Virus record (IMG/VR): IMGVR_UViG_3300017786_002854
Span: 1 to 32,005 of that record
Strand: one strand, 5' to 3'
DNA: 32,005 nt
Origin: a virus
Position 1 is the first letter of the stretch, and every line of letters starts with the position of its first letter. Both the position numbers and the translations under genes were made by a program. This document shows positions 8,207 through 17,900 of the stretch, in pieces. The notes beneath the pieces are model-generated. The model was not told the origin of the DNA and did not search any database. It worked only from the letters and a program-made list of their open reading frames with translations.

Positions 8207-10030
8207 ATGAGTAAACAAGATTTTTGGGTATTAGGTATTTCTAGAGGACATAACGCAGGTGCGTGTCTACTTAAAAATGGCAAAATTATATTTGCTATTG
8301 AAGAAGAAAGACTAAGTCGTAAAAAATATGATGGCGGTCCTTTTGCTGCTATGGTAAAGGTATTAGACTATACTGATAGAATTGATTATATGTTTATATC
8401 ACACACTCAAGATTTAGAAGGTGGACCAAGAGTTGACTTTACCGGAGATGATGTATATACAGGACTAGCACGTAAATTAGGATTAATAGACCCGCAAGGC
8501 GAATTGCCAAAACATCCACAAGTAATTGACCTAAGTCATCAACATCATAAAATACACGCAGCATGTGCATTTTATCGTTCAGGGTTTGATGATGCTGTAG
8601 CAGTTGTTGTTGATGGATCAGGATCTGTAATGGAAGCAGACTTTTGTTTTGATCCAAAATATAATGAATCAGACGTTATTAGATCTGGAATGTGGGAAGT
8701 CGAATCGTACATTGATTGCAAATACCCAAGTACATTTAATCACTTGTACAAGCACTCTGGAACAAAAGATGCAATACTAACGACCATAGATCTAACTCGA
8801 GATGCTGAAGATATATTTGGAGAAAAGGGTAATACATTTCATAGCGTACTATCTAGAAATGCAGGCATTACTAAAACATACGAAGCAGTTACAAAATATT
8901 GCGGATTTCAAGAAATTGAAGCTGGCAAAACTATGGGATTATTTCCATATGGTAAACCTAACGATAACATACCAAAACTATTTACAAAAGTTGGTAATTA
9001 TGAATTATCAGATCCAAATGTTATTGTTCCGTTTTACCCAAGAGGTGCCTTAGTAAATGCGCAGTTGTATGACGAACTAAACACTAAGTTAGGTGCTAAA
9101 GGTGATGTTACAACAGAGCAGAATCGTAGAGATCTTGCTTATGCTGTACAAACTGAAACACAAGATCAAGTGTTAAATCTTATTCTTAAAGCAGTAGAAG
9201 TAAGCGGCAATAAAAATGTAGTGTTGTCCGGCGGCTATGCATTAAACTGTGTTGCAAATTATTACTACCTTACTAAATTAAAAGAGCTTGGAATTAATTT
9301 ATATGTTGAACCAGTATCAAATGATGGCGGCACAGCAATGGGTGTAGCACTACTAGGATTTCATACAATAACACAAAGTAGTGAAAAGTTAAATGATCGT
9401 GAAATATATTTAGGATTTTCATATGATTACAGTGACAACGATATTAATAAAATAGCTGAAAAATACGGAGCAGTTGTACAAGATGCAGATGATAATACAG
9501 CAATTGAATTAATGACTAGTAAAAATATTGTTGCATGTTTCCAAGGTAGATCAGAAGCAGGACCACGTGCATTAGGTAATAGAAGTTTAATGTTTGATCC
9601 AACATTTGAAGATGGAAAAGACTTTGTTAATCAAATTAAAAATAGAGAATATTTTAGACCATTTGCTGGAAGCATACTAGCTGAAGATGTACATGAATGG
9701 TTTGATTTACGCGGTATGGAAGATAGTCCGCATATGATGTATGCAGTTTCTTGTCAGCCTGGCATTGCTGAAAAGATTCCTAGTATTATTCATGTTGACG
9801 GATCATGTAGAATACAAACAGTAACCGAAGAAGATAATCCTTTATATTATAGAATTATTAAAAACTTCAAAGAAAAAACAGGAGTTCCAATTATTTTTAA
9901 TACAAGTTTTAATCTAGGCGGCGAGCCATTAGTTGAAACTCTTGATGATGCATTACGTACACTAGCACAAAGTAAAATTGAATACTTATACTTGCCTGAG
10001 TACAATAAATTATTGACTGTGCGTAACTAA
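8207..10030 (+). CDS. O-carbamoyltransferase, NodU/CmcH/TobZ family
   Basis: The 607-aa product shows the complete two-domain family layout. N-terminal part: GISRGHNAGACLLKNGKI and AIEEERLSRKKYDGG, then a His-rich motif HQHHKIHAACAFY (about residues 112-124) and VVVDGSGS near 135-142, an ASKHA-like ATP/carbamoyl site. C-terminal part: QGRSEAGPRALGNRSL (from about residue 446), REYFRPFAGSIL and FNTSFNLGGEP. Family members (NodU, CmcH, TobZ) move a carbamoyl group from carbamoyl phosphate, via carbamoyl-AMP, to sugar or antibiotic hydroxyls. Length is near normal, and no motif is missing. Its place directly after a heptosyltransferase-like gene suggests a sugar acceptor. Carbamoylated L,D-heptose is established in Pseudomonas aeruginosa LPS core. 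The stop overlaps the next start by 1 bp (TAATG). Confidence 0.9.
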   Translation: MSKQDFWVLGISRGHNAGACLLKNGKIIFAIEEERLSRKKYDGGPFAAMVKVLDYTDRIDYMFISHTQDLEGGPRVDFTGDDVYTGLARKLGLIDPQGELPKHPQVIDLSHQHHKIHAACAFYRSGFDDAVAVVVDGSGSVMEADFCFDPKYNESDVIRSGMWEVESYIDCKYPSTFNHLYKHSGTKDAILTTIDLTRDAEDIFGEKGNTFHSVLSRNAGITKTYEAVTKYCGFQEIEAGKTMGLFPYGKPNDNIPKLFTKVGNYELSDPNVIVPFYPRGALVNAQLYDELNTKLGAKGDVTTEQNRRDLAYAVQTETQDQVLNLILKAVEVSGNKNVVLSGGYALNCVANYYYLTKLKELGINLYVEPVSNDGGTAMGVALLGFHTITQSSEKLNDREIYLGFSYDYSDNDINKIAEKYGAVVQDADDNTAIELMTSKNIVACFQGRSEAGPRALGNRSLMFDPTFEDGKDFVNQIKNREYFRPFAGSILAEDVHEWFDLRGMEDSPHMMYAVSCQPGIAEKIPSIIHVDGSCRIQTVTEEDNPLYYRIIKNFKEKTGVPIIFNTSFNLGGEPLVETLDDALRTLAQSKIEYLYLPEYNKLLTVRN

Positions 10031-10536
10031 TGAAAACATTTGACAAATTTTTACCCGAGTGGTTACATAAAAAAGTTGTAGATCAACTATTAAGTCCGCA
10101 ACTTGATTGGCACTTTCCTAGTTTCGGAGGCCTAGCTACAAATATAGAAAAAAGTAGCTTTGCAAAGCAACCGTTTAATTTAGCAACCAATACATTTGAT
10201 TTTAATGGAACAGATTCATTAATGTATGCACTCGATTGCTGGTTAGATGAAAATCAAAACATCTTCCAATTAGATCATCTACATAGGTGTATGATTAACT
10301 TTTATACACCTGGTCAAAATACAGGTTGGCATCAAGATATGGTTGAACCTGGATATTATAGTCTATTATATTATGTAAACGATGCAGATGGCGGAACTAA
10401 ATTTGATGATACTGAATTTGTGCATAAAGAAAATTCTGCTTTAATGTTTGATTGCAGACTAAATCATAGTCCTATATCTAGCACAGTTCCTAGACGCATT
10501 AGTGTTAATTGGATCATGAAAGGCAAACTACTATAA
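10030..10536 (+). CDS. 2OG-Fe(II) oxygenase, HxD type (168 aa)
   Basis: This is a compact prolyl-4-hydroxylase-like/2OG-FeII_Oxy fold: NTGWHQDMVEPGYYSLLYYVND with H101 and D103, then NHSPISSTVPRRISVNW with H146 as third ligand and R155/R156 as candidates for 2-oxoglutarate binding. It differs from the two HxH-type proteins upstream and so is a separate lineage. It is translationally coupled to the carbamoyltransferase (1-bp overlap, TAATG) and is the last gene of the halogenase operon. A late-promoter motif for the next structural gene begins only 3 bp after its stop. Such small oxygenases are frequent in marine T4-like phages and their substrates are largely unknown. Protein or metabolite hydroxylation is inferred. 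Confidence 0.82.
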   Translation: MKTFDKFLPEWLHKKVVDQLLSPQLDWHFPSFGGLATNIEKSSFAKQPFNLATNTFDFNGTDSLMYALDCWLDENQNIFQLDHLHRCMINFYTPGQNTGWHQDMVEPGYYSLLYYVNDADGGTKFDDTEFVHKENSALMFDCRLNHSPISSTVPRRISVNWIMKGKLL

Positions 10537-10538
10537 TT

Positions 10539-10546
10539 GATAAATA
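10539..10546 (+). promoter_or_regulatory. T4-type late promoter motif GATAAATA
   Basis: GATAAATA differs at one base from the T4 late promoter box TATAAATA. It sits 3 bp after the oxygenase stop and 25 bp before the next ATG, where it would restart transcription for structural genes. One of a recurring set in this window. Confidence 0.65.
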
Positions 10547-10571
10547 TTATATCAGTTAGGGATAAAATATA

Positions 10572-10985
10572 ATGGATATTGGCGCATATATAAAAGCAGG
10601 CTTACAAAATACTTTGTTATTTAAAAATAATTTAGGTACATCACATAACGGACCCTGGAAACAAGTATACGTAGATACATTGCTTGATAGATGGCATATG
10701 GGATCATTTTCGTCAGCTGAATATACAATATCTGCAGACCTTGACTCTAATAATAAAGAGATAATTAAAGTTTTAGTAACTGCTACTAGAGACAAAGCTA
10801 GTGTGGTCGTATATGCTAGAAATAATACATTAAGAGATTTACTTACAGTAAGTGCTGTAGTAAATGATAGTCATGTTGATATCATCCTAAATCCAGCTAC
10901 TACATCACCAGCTGATGCAAATCTTGGTGTAAAAGTAATTTATACAGCACAGTACTTCCACAATCAAAACCCGCTAACTCCTTAA
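10572..10985 (+). CDS. virion structural / fibre-associated protein (137 aa)
   Basis: The product reads MDIGAYIKAGLQNTLLFKNN, then WKQVYVDTLLDRWHMGSFSSAEYTISADL, with VLVTATRDKASVVVYARNN further on. It is a small beta-rich protein. I recognise the LLDRWHxGxFxSAEYTI block as recurrent in fibre loci of marine T4-like phages, where it is annotated as hypothetical or structural. It follows a late-promoter motif and a weak TAGGGA ribosome site, and precedes another late-promoter motif with a fibre gene, so it is likely a late virion component. No enzymatic motif is visible. Exact role unknown. Confidence 0.6.
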   Translation: MDIGAYIKAGLQNTLLFKNNLGTSHNGPWKQVYVDTLLDRWHMGSFSSAEYTISADLDSNNKEIIKVLVTATRDKASVVVYARNNTLRDLLTVSAVVNDSHVDIILNPATTSPADANLGVKVIYTAQYFHNQNPLTP

Positions 10986-10996
10986 TAGTATTATCT

Positions 10997-11004
10997 GATA
11001 AATA
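10997..11004 (+). promoter_or_regulatory. T4-type late promoter motif GATAAATA
   Basis: GATAAATA lies 18 bp before the start of the 294-aa fibre gene, with a TAGGAG ribosome site (11011-11016) between motif and ATG. It is the same octamer as at 10539 and on both arms of the gp13/gp14 palindrome. Confidence 0.7.
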
Positions 11005-11022
11005 TACTTGTAGGAGTAACGT

Positions 11023-11907
11023 ATGCCAACAATTGTAAATAACGCATTTAAGTCAGAATATGGATTCGATAGCCCGTCCTTTACAGTAGACGAGCTTGGA
11101 AACATTACCGCTAGATCAATTACATTAGAAGTAGTTAGTGACGACGATGCATTTGTTACCGACTTTGCAGTAACTGAAAGCGGCGGAAACTTTAGAATAG
11201 ACGGTGGTGGAGCAAATAACCCACCAATAACACTTTATAGAAATGGTACTAAGACATTTGACTTAGAGCTTAGTACAATTACTATGAATATTTTTAGTGC
11301 TGTAGGAGCAAATCCAGTTGCTTATACAAACGGGTTAAGACACTCAGATGGCACAACACTTGCTGACTCACAGGGCAAAAGCGATGGAACTTTATATGTT
11401 TCTATTCCGTCAAATGCACCTGATGTATTATATTATGGTAACGCAGATGGTACTGTGTATGGAACAATCACAGTTGAAAATCCAACAGGATTATTTGGTT
11501 CAGCAGCTATTACATCAACTACAGCAGCAACTAGTACAACAACAGGCGCACTTACTGTAGCCGGCGGCGTAGGCATTGCCGAAGACTTATATGTAGGCGG
11601 GCAATTAAATGTGTCCGGCATTGGTATAGCTAAGTTAGATTCTACAACAAACTTAGATATTAACGCAGCAAACAAAATAATTTTACAAATAGCAGACACA
11701 AAACTTGGTGAATTAAATTCTTCAGGTCTTGCAGTTACTATAAATAACAGTACAATAGACAATACAGTCATAGGTAATACAACGCCAGCAGCAGCGGCGT
11801 TTTCAGCGGCTACAATAGCAACTGCACCTACAGTAGGCTCTAGTGTTACTAATAAAGATTACGTCGATAGTCAGGCACTATCACTAGCAATAGCATTTGG
11901 ATTATAA
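11023..11907 (+). CDS. tail fibre-like structural protein (294 aa)
   Basis: It opens with MPTIVNNAFKSEYGFDSPSF. Around residues 165-195 it has the low-complexity motif ITSTTAATSTTTGALTVAGG followed by VGIAEDLYVGGQLNVSG, a repeat type widespread in fibre proteins of marine T4-like phages and some giant viruses. The C-terminus, VTNKDYVDSQALSLAIAFGL, resembles the VTNKxYVD end common in such fibres. Composition is rich in Thr, Ala, Asn and Gly with no cysteine run, unlike the adhesin at 2141. It starts behind a late-promoter motif and is followed after 3 bp by the 2143-aa gene, so the two are co-transcribed and perhaps co-assembled. Fibre role inferred. Confidence 0.7.
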   Translation: MPTIVNNAFKSEYGFDSPSFTVDELGNITARSITLEVVSDDDAFVTDFAVTESGGNFRIDGGGANNPPITLYRNGTKTFDLELSTITMNIFSAVGANPVAYTNGLRHSDGTTLADSQGKSDGTLYVSIPSNAPDVLYYGNADGTVYGTITVENPTGLFGSAAITSTTAATSTTTGALTVAGGVGIAEDLYVGGQLNVSGIGIAKLDSTTNLDINAANKIILQIADTKLGELNSSGLAVTINNSTIDNTVIGNTTPAAAAFSAATIATAPTVGSSVTNKDYVDSQALSLAIAFGL

Positions 11908-11910
11908 AAC

Positions 11911-14900
11911 ATGGCAAAAACACAGATAAAAAATTATGTATTTAAACCGGGCATTGGAGCAAACGATAATCGTTATCCAAACGCTTACGCTTTGTTAAGT
12001 GCAAACAAAGAATTTATACAAAAAGAATCAACTGCATGGATTGCTGCACAGGTAGCAGCAAACGTATCGGGCTTTGTAGGTTATACATACAACGAAGCAA
12101 AATGTCAAAGAGATGTTGGTTATATTATTGATGCTTACTTAACTGATTTAAGATACGGCGGTAATGAAACTGTAATAAACAACATTAAATACTATTGGGA
12201 TCAAGATGTTGCACAAGTTGACGGTGATCGACAGCCTGAAATACAAACTCATACGTGGATTGGCAACTTAATTAAAGACAATATTTTCCCACAGGTAGCA
12301 TATTCAGCAGTAAACACAGAAGTAACTCAGGATCTTTCAGGAACAGCATCTGAGCCATTGCAGCAATTTACTCCAACAAACGGAACATATAAACCAGATA
12401 CAGGAGTGATGTCACTAACTATTGGTACACATACATTATCTGTTGGTGACGAAATCTTTATTGCTCCGGGAGCAGTTACATTTACATGTGCATTGGACGG
12501 TAACGCAACACTGCATCCTTATCCAAGAGCTTCAGGTGTTCCTAATGCTACTGGCAAAGACGGTTTTTATTATGCGCCACTTGAAATTACAGCAGTAACT
12601 TCAACTACGATTACTGTTAATGTTGGTGTATCATCTGATACTTCATTACATACATTTAATACTGCTACAGCAAACGGCGTAACAGCTGGTCCAAATGCAA
12701 AAATTAATACTTTAGCATTTAATACTGTAGATACAATAACAAACGGATTAGGCGGATTACCTAAAAAGATATATCTCGGTGTAGGCAATGTTAAAATACA
12801 AGGCAAATGGCAGTCAAATGAATTGCTATTAATTACAAACACAATTACAAACGAAATTATTTACAACTTTGGTAGTGCCACACAAGGCGGCGTTGTATCA
12901 ATACAGGATTACGGAATTGATACCGACTTTTTAAAATTCTTAGAAACTACAGACGGTGTTACAACTGTTAAATTAAATTATTCTACTACTGGTCATTCAG
13001 CAACAGACGATTTACAAATTTTTGTAGAAGAAAGAGAAGTTAGAACACGACCATTTGATTTTGGTACAGATGCTATTGAAAGAGGTAGAACTGCTGAACC
13101 AAAATCAATGCTTGACGCTGACTTTGAATATGGTCTACAGCCTACTAAGTGGAGTGCTATTGGAACATTGCGCGGATACCCAAGTGTATACGAAATACCA
13201 GGTACTGATACTGAAGTTACTTTAGTTGTAACTGATGCATCCACAGGCTCAGAAGGTGTTGGTCAATCATTAATTACAGTAACTACGCAAGGCCCACATG
13301 GGTTTGTAGCAGGCGATCCTATAACTATTAAAGCGTTAGAGAATTCAATCACTGGTGCTGCAAGAGCTGAAGGTAGCTTTATTATTAACGCAACGCCGAC
13401 TACTTCTACATTTAACTTTTATGCAAAAGCAAAAGTAGGTACAGCAAATGGTGAAATATTAACTACTACATATACACAATTAAGAAAAGCAGGCTTTTAT
13501 ACAGGTGCTAACGTTGGTACAGCTAACTTTACTATTCAAAGTAATGGTAGTAACGGAGTAATGAACGCACAATTAAATATTCCAACAGGTGCAACTATAA
13601 TTCCATTTGATGGCCCTGCTCCAGAAGTTGGTTCACCATTAACTAATGGTAATATTCCTGTAGGTTCACAGGTAACTGGTATTATTGATACTAGCGGCGG
13701 CGGCGGAACATATATAACTCCAGCAATAACTGAAACTGTAAACCCAGGCGAGAATAGAGTATATCTTGATGATGTAACTGGTGTATTAGCTAACTTATCA
13801 GCTGATAAAGGTAATGGAGATGCTATAAACATTTCCACTGTTGGAGCAAACTATATTGATTTTGATGGAAACTTTTCAAGTACATTAGTACCTAATAAAA
13901 AGACATATACAGGTGTTGCAGCAAGTAATGTAAACCCAACAGGTACTAGTGCAACATTTGATATTACACTTGACCAAAACGCTGAAAGATCTTATACAGT
14001 TACAGTTAATACAGCAGGTACAGGATATGCCAACGGTGACAGAATAACAATTGATGGTTTAAATGCAGGCGGTACAACTGGTACTAATAACATAATAATA
14101 ACAATTACAGCCGTAACAGCTGGTGGTGGAGTTTCTACATTTTCACATACAGGTGTACATTGGGATGGATCATTATCTATAACAGATACAACTGCTACAC
14201 CGCAAGGCGGAACAGGTACTGGAGCATTACTTGATGTAAACTGGACAGCAGGCAACTTTAGTAGTGTAGCAATAGCAAGTTCAGCAACTGATAGTGGCTA
14301 TGCAGTAGGTGACGTAATTAAAGTACTAGGTTCGGCATTAGGCGGTATCGACGAAACAAACGACTTATCTGTAAGTGTTGTAGCTGTAGGCGGCACTGGC
14401 GACATTACTTCATTAACATATGCAGGTGCTTCACCAAGTGTAATTAACAATTATGGTAATGTTAGTCAAATAGGCTATGTTCAATTACCAATTACTAATA
14501 TTACACAGGCTAGTCCTGCTGTAATTACTGTTGCAGATACATCGCAATTAACAAATGGACAATTTGTTACAATTAGTGATGTAGTTGGAATGACTGAAAT
14601 AAACGCTCAAGGCGTTTATGTTAATGTAATAAACAGTACAACATTTTCAATATTTACAGACCCAACACTATCAACAAATTATGATTCATCTGCACACTCT
14701 TCTTATACAAGTGGCGGTAATGCAACTAGAGCAGGTGGTCCTAATGCTACATATTCAGGTAGCACAGGTGAATTTGCATCATTAACAATTACTAACGGTA
14801 ATGGCTTTTATGCAGTTAGTGTAGACAATGGTGGACAAAACTATTTGCCTACAGAAACGTTTACTGTTACAGGTGACAAACTAGGTGGCACATCGCCAGC

Positions 14901-17900
14901 AAATGACGCAACTGTCACATTTGATAATGTTAGCGGAACAGGTGAAATTACAGTTGCTAGTATAACAGGTACTGGTTCAACAGACGGCGAAGCCTTAGCA
15001 GTAAGTGGTTCAAATAGACAAGGTTTAGGAGCTACTTTTGATGTTTCTATTGTATCTAATAACTATGTTGTAGCTCTTAATAATGCTGGTACACTTTATA
15101 ACGCTAACCAAGAATTAAAAATATTAGGTACATTCTTAGGCGGAGCAACGCCGGCAAACGATTTAACTATTACAATTAGTGCAGTTGATGCACTAACAAC
15201 AGGTGTAATTACAACTATTAACTCTGCAGGTACAACAGCTACACCGGGCGGCACATTTACTGATGTAGCAGGCCTTAACAATGTTCCGGTTGGATCAAGT
15301 GCAACATTTACTGTTGCTAAAAACTTTGCAGTATACGATACTGTAAGTGCAGCAAATGCTGGTACAGGATACGCAATTGGTGATAGATTAACAGTAGCTG
15401 GTAACTTAGTAGATGGAGCAACGCCGTCAAACGATATTGATGTAACAGTTTCAACAGTCGGTGCAGGCGGAGAAATTGAAACTGTCACACATACTGGTAC
15501 AGGTGCACCAGGTTCTAACTTAGATCTAATATCAACTATTTTGATGTCGCAAGCATCGACTGCACCAATAGCAATTACTGAAGCAATTTCATACTCTGCA
15601 CTTGCTACTTTAGAAATCACATTTGCTAACGCACACGGATTTGTTCCAGGTGATTCGTTTATTACTACTGTTACTTCAGATGACGGTTCTAATAACCATG
15701 CACTTGCAAGTGGATCATTCTTTGCAACAGATATACCAGATATTAACAAATTAAGATATACAGCAAGAGCACCAGGCGCAATTGATGCTAGTACTGAAAT
15801 TATATCAGGAATTGTTTATCCAAGACCTGACTCATTCTTTATACACAGACCATACGACGGAGGTGTACAACTAGGTACTGGTGGACCACAACACGGCGCA
15901 CAGGCAATACGTCAAAGTAAAAAGTATATTAGATATCAATCAGGTAAAGGCATTATGTATACAACTGGTGCGTTATTTGCACCAAGTTATGATCTTGCAA
16001 ATGTAACTGCTGATGGTGTTGAAGTTGGCTCTACTATTACAGTTACTACAGATGATAACGATCACGGAGTACAAGTTGGCGGCATTGTTAGATTGTTAGG
16101 AGTACAAACTCCAGGATATAACAGTGGAACACAAACGGCTGTTCCACCAAACTTTGATTATGAAGTTATTGACGTTATTGACGAAAGATCATTCCAAGTA
16201 AGATCACAGCGTAGATTAGGTTCTACAACAGCAGTACTAGGATTTGGCGCACAAATGAGTGTTGTTTCTTGGCACGGTGCTACAGTACGCTCAGGTATCT
16301 TTGATGATCAAAACGGAATTTATTGGGAATATGACGGAACAAATGTTCAAGTATGTCAACGTACATCAACTAAGCAAATTTCAGGCACTATTACAATGCA
16401 ACCTAACAATAACGAAGTTATTGGTGTAGGAACAAGATTTAGAGAACAACTTAAAGCAGGCGACCGTGTTGTTATTAAAGGTATGACACACGTTATTACT
16501 AATGTAATTAGTGAAACTGAATTATCAGTTTCTCCTGACTGGAGAGGCGTTGGTACAATTAGTGGCGCAAAAATGAATTTAGTTGTTGATAAAAAAGCAA
16601 AACAAAAAGACTTTAACCTAGATACACTTGACGGCAACGGACCAAGTGGTTACGATATTGATATTGCTAAAATGCAAATGATTGGTATTCAGTACAGTTG
16701 GTATGGTGCTGGTTTTATTGACTTCATGTTACGTGGATCAGATGGTAACTTTGTATTCTGTCACAGAATGCGTAACTCAAACGTAAACACAGAAGCGTTT
16801 ATGCGCTCAGGTAACTTGCCAGTACGTTACGAAGTTACTAACGAAGGACCTCCAGGTAAATTAGCATCAGCAATGACTATAGATCAAAATACTATAGTAT
16901 TAGAAGACGCATCGTTCTTCCCAGACTGGGGAACAGTGTATATTGATAACGAAGTTATGTCGTTTGATGCTAGATCAGGAAACACACTAACAGGTGTTGT
17001 TAGAGCAGCTTCATTAACAAACTTCCAAGCTGGCGCAGATCGAATATATAATGGCGGTGTAGCAGCTACACACGCCGCAGCAACAGGTGTTGTGTTAATT
17101 AGTAATACAGTTACGCCACTTATATCACACTGGGGTTCAGCGTTTATTACAGACGGTGGCTTTGATGAAGATCGCGGTTATATCTTTAGTTACGCTGAAA
17201 CAGGCATCACAGTTAGTACAACTAGACAGACAGCATTTATGCTTAGACTAGCACCTAGTGTTTCAAACGCTATTGTTGGAGACTTAGGTGAAAGAGAACT
17301 ACTAAACAGAGCGCAGTTACTACTACAAGGACTTGAGATTACTTCGGATGGTATTGATCCAGATAACTCAAACGCTCCAATTACAGGCGGCGTGATTGTT
17401 GAGGGTGTTCTTAACCCTCAAAACTATCCACTTAACCCTGGAGATGTTAACTGGGCCGGACTAAGTGGTGTTGCTCAAGGTGGACAGCCAAGTTTTGCAC
17501 AGATTGCATCAGGTGGTGGTATTAGTTGGAATAGTGGTGACACTGCTACGTATACAACTGCTGCTGTTATGCCTAAAGCAACTACAACAGCAACATTAAT
17601 GCCATGGTGGAACTTTAGAACAAACAGAAACTATGGATACTTTACACAGGCTTCGTGGGAACTAGCAAACTTAGAAGTTGGTGATTTAATTAGTGACGGT
17701 GCTGGCGGCGGAGATTATTTTCCTGGAGGAACAGCCATTCAAAGTATCTTTGATCAAACACAATATGGAAGATATCTAGTATACTTTACACAAAGACCAA
17801 ATGCAAATTCGGGTAATGGTGTAAACCAAACATTTGAAAAAGGTGGTAATTCTAGTAACGGTTCATTTGCATACTTTACTGAAAGTGTATGGAACGCAAC

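Noticed and set aside
15096-15749. 217-codon open frame on the minus strand inside the 2143-aa gene
   Set aside because: Antisense shadow of a Thr/Ala/Val-rich coding region; composition is a mirror of the plus-strand repeats, with no ribosome site or motif.
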